Source: JADKAV01 sp963733395 | GTDB lineage: Bacteria; Actinomycetota; Actinomycetes; S36-B12; UBA10799 | Direction of reading: 5' to 3' | DNA length: 64,000 nucleotides | NCBI GenBank assembly: GCA_963733395.1 | Contig: CAVTCZ010000019.1 | Location: 496,001 to 560,000, forward strand | Part shown: in pieces, positions 15,494 to 25,371 of the stretch | How positions within the stretch are numbered: position 1 is the stretch's first letter | How the letters are laid out: each line of letters begins with the position of its first letter | The notes under the pieces: generated by a model | Database searches by the model: none | The model's input: the letters and a program-made list of their open reading frames with translations, nothing else | Told to the model about the DNA's origin: nothing | Program-made: the position numbers and the translations under genes

Positions 15494-16706
15494 ATGTACG
15501 AAATCGGCGGTGTCTATGGGGGAGGGTCGGGGGTTCTCGCCGACCTGACGGCGGCTGTCGACGACTTGTTGGCCGGCGACCCGCGGGACGTCCCGTTTGA
15601 CTGATGTGGTCGGTGACATCGCCGGTCTTCATTCCCAGATGCAGAGGCTGCAGGCGGTGATGCTGTCCATGGTGCAGGTCTGTGACGGCGATGGCGGGCA
15701 TCATCTGGCCGGGTTCGCCACGACCGGGTCGATGCTCACCGATGGACTGCGGCTGACCGCGGGTCAGGGGCAGGCGATGGTGCGCACTGCCCGCGAGTTG
15801 CCGCGGACGTTCCCGGCCGTGTGGGAGGCGCTGCGGGCCGGGGAGATCTCGTATGCGCATGCGGCGGCGATTCGCCGGGCGCGCAAGAAGGTGCCGGCTG
15901 ACCACCTCGAAGAGGCCGAACCGTTGCTGCTGGAGGTGGCACGGGTCGGATCCCCCGCCATGGTCCGGGCTGCGGTCGACCGGATCGCGGACCTGCTGGA
16001 CCCGCAGGAGCACGACGACGATCTGCAGGACGCCTTCGCCCGTCGGCACCTGAGTGTGTCGGAGACACTGGACGGCTGGTGGGCCGTCGATGGGCACCTA
16101 CCGCCGGAGGTCGGGGCGCGGCTGAGCGCGGCACTGGAGGAGTTCGCGGCCCCGCTCGGATTGGCTGACCCCCGTACCGCCGATCAGCGCCGGGCGGACG
16201 CGATCGGGGAGATCGCCGACGCCGCCGTCGATGGCGAGACGACGGGGTTCTCGTCGGTGGTGATCGTGGCCGACGCCGACCGGATGGACGGTGTGGGGGC
16301 GACGTGGGATGCCAGCGGTCTGCCGGTCGGGTTGACCACGTTCGACATGGCGGTGTGCCAGTGCAAGGTTCGACTGGTGGTCGCCAAGGCATCCGGGATC
16401 GGCTGGAAACCGATCGCGGTGGGGATGGCGGCGAGGTTCGCGACCCCCGCCCAGCGCGCCGCGTTGACGGTCCGGGACCGAGGTTGCGTGTTCCGTGGCT
16501 GCACCCGTCCCCCGCGTCGATGCCACGCCCACCATGTCGTCGACTGGCGCGATGCCGGGCCAACCGATGTCGACAATCTGGTCTTCCTGTGTGCGTACCA
16601 TCACCGGATGGTGCATCTGGGCCGCGCTGTGCTGGTCGAGGATCCCGACATTCCCGGTCGCCGCATCGCCGTGCCCGCCCGCCGACATATGACCACCGCC
16701 GCCTGA
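15494..16706 (+). CDS. DUF222 and HNH endonuclease-domain protein, frame broken near 15595
   Basis: The protein is about 400 residues. The N-terminal part (MYEIGGVYGGGSGVLADL to GDPRDVPFD) is in one frame and stops at 15604. From TTG 15597 the rest continues in another frame, 369 codons. A single-base indel near CCCGTTT would join them, and the leaderless -10 at 15482 supports the upstream start. The DUF222 part spans the middle (WEALRAGEISYAHAAAI). The C-terminal HNH motif is present (RDRGCVFRGCTRPPRRCHAHHVVDW, CAYHHRMVHLG). These 13E12-like proteins are common, often in many copies, in actinobacterial genomes. Role unknown. Confidence 0.82.
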
Positions 16707-16745
16707 CCCGCGGCGGTGGCGAGGAACAGTGTCCGCTCTCGCTGG

Positions 16746-17038
16746 TCAGTCGACGTCTTCGTCGATCTCCGCCAGCACGTCGGCGGCGTCCGTGAAACCC
16801 ATCGACGCCAGCCTGCGCAGTTCCTCCACGTCGCCGCGCTCTCCAGCCAGTTGGACGAGTTCGTCCACCGCATCCCGGCTGCCTGCATCCGCCAGGCGTC
16901 GCAGTTCCGCCATGTCCGCGCGGTCGGCGGCCAGTTCGACCAACTGATCGAGCGCGTCCCGGTCGCCGGCGGCCGCGCTGTCGACCGCAACGCACGTTCT
17001 TCGTCGTCCACGACCGCCTCCTCCGCCTTGCCTGCCAT
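16746..17038 (-). CDS. Small acidic helical-repeat protein, frame broken near 16985
   Basis: About 97 residues if one indel is repaired. The N-terminus (MAGKAEEAVVDDEERA) starts at ATG 17038, and the rest lies in another frame. There are about 2.5 copies of a roughly 27-residue helix pair: DALDQLVELAADRADMAELR, DAVDELVQLAGERGDVEELR, then DAADVLAEIDED. Such acidic helical repeats resemble HEAT/TPR-like scaffolds. The measured length, 293 bases, is not a multiple of three. It is convergent with the HNH gene. I do not recognise a function. Confidence 0.55.
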
Positions 17039-17324
17039 CCTAGGCTTCATCGGCAGACCCGCCTTCCTGTCGTCAGCCCGCTGCCGGGCCCTCCCAGATG
17101 CTGTGCCAGAATCTCGGCTATGTTCGCGACGGTTGGTGTGATCGACGAGCGCGCTCTGACGCGTCGCCGGGTCATCGATCACTGTCGCGTCTGCGCCACA
17201 GCGTGTTGTCGCTGACCGGCCACCTTCAGTTGCACCCTTCCCGATGTGTGGCCGCTGTTCCCTGCACATCTCTCGGCTTCTTGTCTGCGGCCGCCGACCG
17301 CATCAACCGATTAGGAGGAATCAA

Positions 17325-17957
17325 ATGTCCATTCGATTGGGCGACACCGCCCCCAACTTCACCGCGGAGACCACCGACGGCACCATCGACTTCCACCAGT
17401 GGAAGCAGGGTTCCTGGGCGGTCTTCTTCAGCCACCCCGCCGACTTCACCCCGGTCTGCACGACCGAACTCGGCCGCACCGCGGAGCTGCAGAGCGAGTT
17501 CGACAAGCGGGGCGTCAAGGCCATCGCCATCTCGGTGGACCCGTTGGAGTCGCACGAGAAGTGGGCCGGTGACATCGGCGATGTCGGTGGTACCGACCTG
17601 AACTTCCCGATCATCGCCGACCCCGACAAAGCGGTCTCCGAGACCTACGAGATGATCCACCCCGGTGAGGGTGACACGTCGACGGTCCGGTCGGTGTTCA
17701 TCATCGACCCGAACGACAAGGTGCGCCTCACGCTCACCTACCCGAAGTCGGTGGGCCGCAACTTCGACGAGATCCTGCGGGTGATCGACGCCTTGCAGTT
17801 GACCGACCTGGTGCCGGTCTCCACGCCCGTGGACTGGCAGCCGGGTTCGCGTGTGATCGTGTCGCCCACCATCTCGACTGAGGACGCCAAGACCCGGTTC
17901 GGAGATGTCGAAGAGGTCAAGCCGTACCTGCGCTGGACCCCGCAGCCGTCGGTCTGA
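17325..17957 (+). CDS. 1-Cys peroxiredoxin (Prx6 type)
   Basis: Protein of 210 residues. The AhpC/TSA core carries FFSHPADFTPVCTTELG with the peroxidatic Cys in PVCT. No resolving Cys is seen later, and the C-terminal dimer arm (VPVSTPVDWQPGSRVIV, then VKPYLRWTPQPS) is typical of the Prx6 subgroup. It reduces hydrogen and organic peroxides in the cytoplasm. AGGAGG lies seven bases before the ATG at 17325. An in-frame extension upstream (MCGRCS...) has no ribosome site and is discarded. A hairpin-like region separates it from the helicase. Confidence 0.93.
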   Translation: MSIRLGDTAPNFTAETTDGTIDFHQWKQGSWAVFFSHPADFTPVCTTELGRTAELQSEFDKRGVKAIAISVDPLESHEKWAGDIGDVGGTDLNFPIIADPDKAVSETYEMIHPGEGDTSTVRSVFIIDPNDKVRLTLTYPKSVGRNFDEILRVIDALQLTDLVPVSTPVDWQPGSRVIVSPTISTEDAKTRFGDVEEVKPYLRWTPQPSV

Positions 17958-18054
17958 CGGAACGAGCCCTTCGGGTGCGACGCCACGGCGCTCGCTCCCG
18001 GGGGGCTCGTCGCTTCCGGGCTTGCTGCGAGGTCATCGCAGCGGATGGCACGGA

Positions 18055-18117
18055 TAGTCTCAGAGCATGACGCGGGCGTCTGACCGGTCCGCGCAGAACC
18101 AGGAGACGCGCCCGTGA
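18055..18117 (+). CDS. Candidate leader peptide coupled to the DEAD-box helicase gene
   Basis: TAGTCT (18055-18060) lies six bases before ATG 18067, which opens a 16-codon frame, MTRASDRSAQNQETRP. Its TGA (18115-18117) overlaps the helicase GTG as GTGA. The AGGAG for the helicase lies inside the frame. The layout predicts a leaderless transcript in which translation of the short peptide couples to the helicase. The peptide has no special residue bias. Confidence 0.5.
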
Positions 18118-19794
18118 CCGACCAAGACGACCAGCAGGGGCGGGACTTCTCGGACCTCGGACTCAGCGACCCGATCCTGAAGACCGTGCACGACCTCGGA
18201 TACGAGACACCGTCGGCGATCCAGGCCGCCACGATCCCACCGTTGCTCGAGGGCCGCGACGTCGTGGGCCTGGCACAGACCGGAACCGGCAAGACCGCGG
18301 CCTTCGCGCTTCCGATCCTCGACCGGCTCGACCTCTCCCAGAAGGCGCCGCAGGCACTGGTGCTGGCACCAACCCGGGAACTTGCCCTGCAGGTCTGCGA
18401 GGCCTTCGAGCGCTATGCCGGCCGCCTGCGCGGGGTGAAGGTGCTGCCGGTCTACGGGGGTCAGGCGTACGGTGTGCAACTCAGTGCGCTGCGCCGCGGT
18501 GTGCACATCGTGGTCGGTACTCCGGGCCGGATCATGGACCACCTGCAGAAAGGCACCCTGGACCTCTCGGAGGTGCGTTTCCTGGTCCTCGATGAAGCCG
18601 ACGAGATGCTCAACATGGGTTTCGCGGAGGACGTGGAGACGATCCTCGCCGACACCCCGGATGACAAGAACGTGGCGCTGTTCTCGGCGACGATGCCGGC
18701 GCAGATCCGGCGGCTGTCCAAGAAGTACCTCAACGACCCGCTCGAGATCACGGTCAAGAACAAGACCACGACCTCGGCCAACACGACCCAGCGATACCTG
18801 ATCGTCTCGTATCCGCAGAAGGTGGATGCGCTCACCCGGATCCTCGAGGTGGAGAACTTCGAGGGCATGATCGTCTTCGTCCGGACGAAGAACGAGACGG
18901 AGACGCTGGCCGAGAAACTACGAGCGCGGGGTTTCTCCGCGATGGCGATCAACGGCGATGTGCCGCAGGCGCAGCGGGAACGCACGGTCAACCAGCTCAA
19001 GTCCGGCAAGCTCGACATCCTCGTCGCCACCGATGTCGCTGCTCGGGGCCTGGACGTGGAACGGATCAGCCACGTCGTCAACTTCGACATCCCGACCGAC
19101 ACCGAGTCCTACGTCCACCGCATCGGACGCACCGGCAGGGCGGGCCGCAGCGGTGAGGCGATCTCCTTCGTCACGCCGCGGGAGCGCTACCTGCTGAGGT
19201 CTATCGAGAAGGCCACCCGGCAGCCCTTGACGCAGATGGAACTGCCCACGCCGGAGGACATCAACGTCACGCGGCTGGCGCGCTTCGACGACGCGATCAC
19301 CCGCGCGCTGTCGTCCGGGGACATCGAGTTCTACCGCGATGTCGTCGGACACTACGTGCGCGAACACGACGTCCCCGAGCAGGATGTGGCCGCCGCGCTG
19401 GCCGTCGTCCTACAGGGGGACACACCGCTGTTGGTCGATCCGGAGCCTGTGCGGCAACCGGCTCGGGAGCGACCGCCCCGCGGCGATGGCCCCCGGCGGG
19501 AACGTGGCCGCAACGACGTGGCGATGGCGACCTATCGGCTCAACGTCGGTCGGCGGCACAAGGTGGAGCCGCGCCAGATCGTCGGGGCGCTGGCCAACGA
19601 GGGCGGACTGCGCCGGCAGGACTTCGGGCACATCGACATCCGCGCCGACCATTCGCTGGTGGAGTTGCCCGCCGACCTGCCCCCCGATGTGTGGAAGAAG
19701 CTGCGCAAGACGCGGATCTCCGGGAAGTTGATCGAGTTGGCCCCGGACGCGCAGGCGCCGCGCAAGCCGCGGCACAAGGGCAAGCGGGGGCTAG
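18114..19794 (+). CDS. deaD: DEAD-box RNA helicase with DbpA-type RNA-binding domain
   Basis: About 560 residues as intended. The motifs run in order: FSDLGLSDPILK (Q-motif region), AQTGTGKTAAF, VLAPTRELALQV, VGTPGRIMDHL, VLDEADEMLNMGF, LFSATMP, then ATDVAARGLD and YVHRIGRTGRAG in RecA2. A DbpA-like domain follows (about 460-545, MATYRLNVGRRHKVEPRQIV) and a basic tail. It remodels RNA, probably ribosome assembly or cold response. As read, the frame misses the TAG at 19792-19794 and continues antisense to the next gene to 20813. Removing one G from the GGGGG at 19786-19790 gives ...KGKRG-stop, so I end it there. Start GTG with AGGAG, coupled to a leader peptide. Confidence 0.9.
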
Positions 19795-19811
19795 CCGGCT
19801 CCTCGGGTCGC

Positions 19812-21362
19812 TCACCCCACCCGGATGCGGACTTCCTGCTTCTGCAGGCTCTGCGAGCGCGCGTTCTTCTTCGGTGCCGGTGGCGGGCCGTCCTTGCTCT
19901 CCACCCAGTCGGAACTCGAGGGCTTGAGTTTCTTGGTGCCGGTCACGCCCACCATCCAGGAGCGCTCGGGCACGTAGCCGTCGAGGATGTCCTTGCGTAC
20001 TTGGACAGTCAGCGAGAACCCGCCGGTCTTGTCGGAGCGGAAGCCGCGGCGCAGGTCGCCGACATCCTCGCCGCGACCGCGCAGCCAGCCCTGCGCCTTG
20101 CGCAACGGCACCCACTTCTTGCCCTTGAGTCGTTCCATGACGCCGGTGATCCGGGTCTTCGCGTCGCTGGAGACGACAGCGGTGACGTTGCGAACCCGGG
20201 TCTTGTCGGTCGGCGCGTCGTACGAGGGGGGAGTGACCGAGGCGCGGCTGAAGGTGTCGCCGCCCAGCCGGGTGCCATCGAAGCGGGCGACGGTGATGTC
20301 TACGGCCTTGGCGTCGGCCATAGGGATCGAAGCGGAGTTGGTGTTGACCCACTGCGTGGGTGCCTCCAGCGGGTCGCCGAAGTCGAAAGTGACCGCGTAC
20401 CAGGAGCCGGCAACGGCGTTCCACGACACGATCGCGGCACCGTTCTCAACGCGGCTGACGACGCCGGTGGGCCGATCGCCCGCGCGCAGCCGGGCACGCA
20501 CGTCGACGCCGAGGTCCGGGAAGTCGGTGATGACCCCGTCGGCACCGATAGCTGCCGCCTTGCGATACGCATCGCGACTGCCGCGCAGCGTCCAGACGTG
20601 GACGCCGAGGTCGGCAGCGTGCGCCTGCTGCACCAGACTCCGGCGGGCCCGGGTGGTGGGTACGCCCAGGACATCGGCGAACTGCCGGAACTGCGGGAAC
20701 AGGCCCACATCCTCCAGTCCGACGCTGCGCGTCAAGTACACGGTGCGGTTACCGACCTGCGATCTGATGGCCTGCAGGTCGGCCGGGTTGCCCGACTGGA
20801 CCCATACCCGTGATCCGCGTTGATCCTCGCCGCGGGCCCGCAGGACATTGACCATGGCTGCCACCGGGTCGAGGCCGCGGGCCTGGAAGTAGCCGGACTC
20901 CTTGATCTCCATGTAGAGACTGGCCCCCCGACCCTGGGCGAAGCCGATCAGGTCGTCGAGGGTGGTCATGGCCTGGCCGTCCCACTTGCGCAAGGTCTGC
21001 AACTGCTCCCAGGTGTAGTCGTCCACCCAGTAGCCGGAGTACTTCACGCCGTTGAATTCCCGTTCGGTCGGTGCGAACCCGGGCGTCGTCGCCGCATTGG
21101 TCACACGGCCGAGATCGAGGTCGTGGCACAGGACCAGACGGCCGTCCTTGGACATCACCAGGTCGCCCTCAAGCAGGTCCGCGCCGAGGTTGGCCGCGCG
21201 CTCGTACCCGCCCAGCGTGCTCTCGGCCGCGTACACCGGCGCTCCCCGGTGAGCGATGACCAACATGCCCGATGGCGGTCGGCCTTCGAGGGCATTGACC
21301 GCCGAGGCGGTGCCCACGAGCAGCGCCAGACCGCTCAGTGCTGCAGTTGTGCGCCTACCCAA
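19812..21362 (-). CDS. Secreted glycerophosphodiester phosphodiesterase-family protein
   Basis: About 516 residues. It has a signal peptide at the N-terminus (GRRTTAALSGLALLVG), then a GDPD TIM barrel from about residue 30 with VIAHRGAPVYAAESTLGGYE and EGDLVMSKDGRLVLCHDLDL, which hold catalytic His and metal-binding Glu/Asp. It continues to GADGVITDFPDLG near residue 290. The remaining 200 residues are beta-rich, with no identified enzyme motif. It should release glycerol phosphate from glycerophosphodiesters outside the cell. The TTG at 21362 is chosen because GAGGAGG lies just upstream; ATGs further upstream would hide the signal peptide. Confidence 0.82.
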   Translation of the reverse strand: MGRRTTAALSGLALLVGTASAVNALEGRPPSGMLVIAHRGAPVYAAESTLGGYERAANLGADLLEGDLVMSKDGRLVLCHDLDLGRVTNAATTPGFAPTEREFNGVKYSGYWVDDYTWEQLQTLRKWDGQAMTTLDDLIGFAQGRGASLYMEIKESGYFQARGLDPVAAMVNVLRARGEDQRGSRVWVQSGNPADLQAIRSQVGNRTVYLTRSVGLEDVGLFPQFRQFADVLGVPTTRARRSLVQQAHAADLGVHVWTLRGSRDAYRKAAAIGADGVITDFPDLGVDVRARLRAGDRPTGVVSRVENGAAIVSWNAVAGSWYAVTFDFGDPLEAPTQWVNTNSASIPMADAKAVDITVARFDGTRLGGDTFSRASVTPPSYDAPTDKTRVRNVTAVVSSDAKTRITGVMERLKGKKWVPLRKAQGWLRGRGEDVGDLRRGFRSDKTGGFSLTVQVRKDILDGYVPERSWMVGVTGTKKLKPSSSDWVESKDGPPPAPKKNARSQSLQKQEVRIRVG

Positions 21363-21384
21363 TGTCCACCTCCTCGCAGACCAC

Positions 21385-21415
21385 TGTGCCATGAACATTC
21401 TGACGTCATGGCACA
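21385..21415. promoter_or_regulatory. Inverted-repeat operator candidate upstream of the glycerophosphodiesterase
   Basis: TGTGCCATGA and TCATGGCACA form a perfect 10-bp inverted repeat (21385-21394 and 21406-21415) with an 11-base gap. The two centres lie two helical turns apart, as expected for a dimeric regulator. It starts about 22 bases upstream of the TTG. The regulator is unknown. Confidence 0.4.
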
Positions 21416-21466
21416 CCACGTCGTTCCCCGGTGTTCACCGCGCCTCGAACCGCAACATAACGATTG

Positions 21467-21484
21467 GGTGACCCTCAGGTGACC
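21467..21484 (-). promoter_or_regulatory. PHO-box-like direct repeats upstream of the glycerophosphodiesterase
   Basis: On the minus strand GGTCACC occurs twice with an 11-base period (plus-strand GGTGACC at 21467 and 21478). The spacing and sequence resemble Streptomyces PhoP boxes, which are known to control glpQ-type genes. The fit is suggestive only. Confidence 0.35.
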
Positions 21485-21644
21485 ACGCGGCGTCTTCGTG
21501 GGCACAATGTAGGGGAAAACTCGCATCCCCCATCCCACATCACCGCGCGACGCGCAATCCTGTGGGCCGAGGATGCTGGGATTCTTGACGGAATCCGAAC
21601 ACAATGTGCCTGACAGATGTCGGCATTCGTAGAAGGGACAGTCC

Positions 21645-23283
21645 ATGCGTGGACTTAGGAAGGCCGCCCCGGCGGTGATCGGGGCCAGCGTGATCGCGCT
21701 GACCCTGGCCGCCTGTGGTGGGTCGTCGGACAGCGGTTCCGGCGGGAGCGGCGGGAGCGACTCGTACGTGACCGTCAACAGCTCCGAGCCGCAGAACCCG
21801 CTGATTCCGGCCAACACCAACGAAACCAGCGGCGGCAACGTCATCGACAACATGTTCACGATGCTGGTGAGGTACAACCCGGAGAACGCGGCGCCGGAGA
21901 ACGCGGTGGCGACCTCGATCACCTCCGAGCGACCAGATCAACTGGGACATACAGATCCGCGACGACTGGACGTTCCAGGACGGCACTCCGGTGACCGCCA
22001 GCAGTTTCGTGGACGCGTGGAACTGGGCCGCCTACGGCCCCAACGCGGCTCTGAACTCCTACTTCTTCGAGCCCATCGAGGGCTTCGCGGACGTGCAGGG
22101 CGAGTTCGACGACGAGGGCAACCCGGTCGGCAAGCCGAAGACCAAGGAGATGTCGGGTCTGAAGGTGGTCAGCGACACCGAGTTCACGGTGAAACTGAGC
22201 CGGCCGAACTCGCAGTTCCCGGTGGCGGTCGGCTACTCCGGCTTCGCCCCGATTGCCGCAGGTCTTCTTCGACGACCCGGAGGCGTTCGGCAAGAACCCG
22301 GTCGGCAACGGCCCGTTCCAGTTCGAGAGCTGGGACCCGAAGGTCTCCATCAAGCTGAAGACGTGGCCGGACTACCCCGGCGACAGACAAGCCCAGCATC
22401 GCCGGTGTGGATTTCAAGCTCTACGCGGACCTCGACGCGGCGTGGGCCGACCTGCAGGCCGGCAACCTCGACGTGCTGGACTCCATCCCGCCGTCCGGTC
22501 TTGCCGGCGGTCAGTACAAGAGCATCCTCGGCGACCGTGCCATCGTGCAGCCGACCGGCTCCATCCAGACGGTCAGCTTCCCGTTCTACGACAAGCGTTT
22601 CGACAACGTCGATCTGCGCAAGGCCATCTCGCTGGCCATCGACCGGCAGACGATCGTCGAACAACGTGTTCGACGGCACGCGCGAGCCCGCCACCGACTG
22701 GACTTCCCCGGTCGTGAACGGCTACAAGGCCGGTGTCTGTGGAGAGTGGTGCAACTTCGACCCGACCAAGGCCAAGGAGTACTTGGACAAGGCCGGCGGT
22801 TTCGACGGCAAGCTGACGCTGGCCTACAACGCCGACGGCGGCCACAAGGAGTGGGTGGACGCGACGTGCGTCAGCATCACGAACGCGCTCGGGATCGAGT
22901 GCGTTGGCAAGCCCACCGCGGACTTCGCCACCTTCCGTGACGAGGTCGTGAACAAGGAGATGACCGGCATCTTCCGCACCGGTTGGCAGATGGACTACCC
23001 GTCCATCGAGAACTTCCTGGTCCCGCTCTACAAGACGGGCGCCTCGTCCAACGACGGCGACTGGTCGAACAAGCAGTTCGACGACCTGATGGACCAGGCC
23101 TCTGCCACGCCCGGCGAGGAAGGCATCGCTTGTTCCAGCAGGGTGAGGGCGTCCTCGCCGAGGAGATGCCAGTCATCCCGATGTGGTACTACGCGACTGA
23201 TCGCCGGCTACTCGGACACGGTGTCGAACGTGCAGTTCTCACCGTTCGGCAGGGTCGTCCTGACGACGATCGAGAAGAACTAG
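21645..23283 (+). pseudogene. Peptide ABC transporter solute-binding protein (family 5), broken by indels
   Basis: A lipoprotein signal with lipobox LAACG opens the gene, followed by a Gly/Ser linker. The family-5 solute-binding pattern is then clear: DDWTFQDGTPVTASSFVDAW, GNGPFQFESWDPKVSIKLK, DLDAAWADLQAGNLDVLDSI, AISLAIDRQTIV, VFDGTREPATDWTSP. The frame changes at about 21930, 22255, 22385, 22659, 23127 and 23196, mostly explained by one extra base each. No in-frame stop or mutated stretch interrupts the segments. It binds oligopeptides outside the membrane for the permeases and ATPases that follow. The last frame ends at 23283, then a hairpin at 23298. Confidence 0.82.
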
Positions 23284-23297
23284 TCGGTCACCCACGA

Positions 23298-23335
23298 ACT
23301 GGGCCCCCATCACCAATTGGTGGCGGGGGCCCAGT
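23298..23335 (+). terminator. Intra-operon hairpin after the solute-binding protein gene
   Basis: Arms of 17 bases (ACTGGGCCCCCATCACC and GGTGGCGGGGGCCCAGT, two mismatches) surround an AATT loop, 15 bases after the stop. It may let the binding protein be made in excess over the membrane components. Confidence 0.7.
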
Positions 23336-23467
23336 CGTGTCCGAGGCCGCGCCCGACTCGGCTCGCCGAGACAGTTCCGGGGTCCGGCGGCGTGTGCAAC
23401 AGGGGCACGCAGGCCGGTGAGTATCGTTCGATCGTCGTTCGATTGCCGAGATAGGAGGGAGGTGGCC

Positions 23468-24396
23468 GTGGGTCGCTACACCATCCGTCGCCTCCTGCAG
23501 ATGATCCCCGTCATCATCGGGACGACGTTCCTCATCTACGCGATGGTGTGGGCCCTCCCCGGCGATCCTTTCGCCGGCAAGTGCGGTGACCGGCCCTGTC
23601 CCGAGGCGTACATCGCCGAGATGCGGGACAAGTTCAACCTCGACGACCCGCTGCCGGTCCAGTACGGGAAGTACCTGGGCAACCTGCTGACAGGGAGACT
23701 TCGGCGAGAGTTTCTCGGGTCGGACCGTGTGGGACGAGATCGCGCAGGCGTTCCCGGTCACGTTCCGGCTGGCGCTGATCGCGATCCTCGTCGAGATCGT
23801 CATCGGCATCAGCGCCGGTGTCCTCTCCGCGCTTGAACCGGGGCGGTTTCTGGGACAACCTCGTGCTGATTTCCACGCTGATCGTCATTTCGATCCCGGT
23901 GTTCGTGATCGGCTTCCTGGCGCAGTTCACCTTCGGCATCAAGTTGGGGTGGTTCCCGCCGACGGTGGGGCCGAATGCGACGGTCTACGAGTTAATCTTG
24001 CCGGCATTCGTGCTGGCGTCCCTCTCCCTGGCCTACGTCGCCCGACTCATGCGCGGCAACCTGACCGAGAACCTGCGTGCGGACTACGTCCGCACTGCCA
24101 CCTCCAAGGGCCTATCCCGCCGTCGAGTGATCGGCCGGCACGCGGTGCGGAATTCGCTGATCCCGGTCGTCACGTTCATCGGCGCCGACTTCGGTGCACT
24201 GCTCGGCGGCGCGATCGTGACCGAGGGTATCTTCAACATCCGCGGGATCGGCGGGTTGCTCTACCTGTCCATCCGCACCCGGGAAGGCGCCACGGTCGTG
24301 GGTGTGGTCACGGTCCTGGTCCTGGTGTTCCTGCTGGTCAACCTGCTCGTCGACATCCTGTACGGCGCGATCGACCCGAGGATTCGCTATGAGTGA
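23468..24396 (+). pseudogene. Peptide ABC transporter permease, DppB/OppB type, broken by indels
   Basis: Starts at GTG 23468 (AGGAGG nine bases upstream; a GTG at 23462 is also possible). It has the family N-terminus GRYTIRRLLQMIPVIIGTTF and WALPGDPFAGKCG. The frame changes near 23700 and near 23835, after which it runs clean to the end: VLISTLIVISIPVFVIGFL, LMRGNLTENLRADYVRTA and the EAA loop SKGLSRRRVIGRHAVRNSL. Both indels look like single extra bases. Six membrane helices are expected. It overlaps the next permease by eight bases. Confidence 0.8.
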
Positions 24397-25367
24397 CCCG
24401 AACGCCTCGATGGCGGCGGCGGCACCGGAGACCGTCGAGAAGGAGACCTACCTCGGGTCGGATCTCCCCCCGGCAGCCGGGCCAGGAACGAAGAGTCGAG
24501 CTCGCTGTGGAGCGATGCCTGGCGGGAACTGCGCAGCCAACAAGATCTTCATCATCTCGGCGGTCCTCATCGTGCTCTTCCTGATCATGACGTTCTTCCC
24601 GCAGCTGTTGACGTTCGGAAAGAACCCGAACACCTGCGACCTGACGCTGTCCCGGCAGGCACCCTCCTCCGAGGCCTGGTTCGGGTACGACAACAACGGT
24701 TGCGACGTGTACACGCGCACCATCTACGGCGCCAAGGCCTCGATCCTGGTGGGCGTCTTCGCGACCGCTGTTCACGCATGCTGCTCGGAGGGTTCATCGG
24801 CGTTATCGCCGGTTACTTCGGCGGGCTTGACCGACTCGATCCTGTCGCGGATCACGGACGTCTTCTTCGCGATCCCGTTGCTGCTCGGTGGCATCCTGGT
24901 GCTGACGCTCCTTCCCCGCCAGCGAAAGCACGAACCTCTACACAGAGGTGGGCAAGGTGGTGCTGGCGTTGGGCATCCTCGGCTGGACCTCGATGACCCG
25001 CATCATGCGGTCGTCGGTCATCCAGGTTCGCAACGCCGACTTCGTGGTGGCGGCCCGGGCCCTGGGTGCCAGCAGCAGCCGGATCATCACAAAGCATGTG
25101 GTTCCGAACTCGTTGGCCCCGCTGATCGTGGTGGCCACGATCTCCCTGGGCGGCTACATCGGCGCCGAAGCCACCCTGTCGTTCCTGGGGCTGGGCCTGC
25201 AGCCGCCGGTCATCTCCTGGGGAACGATGATCAACGACGCGCAGCCCTACATCCGGGTGGCTCCGTTCATGCTGTTCTTCCCGGCGTTCTTCCTGTCGGT
25301 GGCCGTGTTGAGTTTCATCATGCTCGGCGATGCCGTGCGTGAAGCCCTGGACCCGAAGCTGCGGTGA
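24389..25367 (+). pseudogene. Peptide ABC transporter permease, DppC/OppC type, broken by indels
   Basis: The start ATG 24389 overlaps the end of the first permease. The intended sequence, rebuilt across frames, runs EESSSLWSDAWRELRS, NKIFIISAVLIVLFLIMTFF, then GAKASILVGVFATA, GGFIGVIAGYFGGLTDSILS and VFFAIPLLLGGILVLTLLP. The last 139 residues are in one clean frame with the EAA loop ALGASSSRIITKHVVPNSLA. Frame changes occur near 24480, 24538, 24772, 24830 and 24914. It is the partner permease of the peptide importer. Confidence 0.78.
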
Positions 25368-25371
25368 GTCG

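Noticed and set aside
17244..17324. A Cys-rich N-terminal extension of the peroxiredoxin (MCGRCS...)
   Set aside because: AGGAGG directly precedes the internal ATG at 17325, which matches the usual peroxiredoxin start; the extension has no ribosome site.
18114..20813. An 899-residue helicase fused to a long C-terminal extension
   Set aside because: The extension is the antisense of the glycerophosphodiesterase gene; one G too many at 19786-19790 explains the lost stop.
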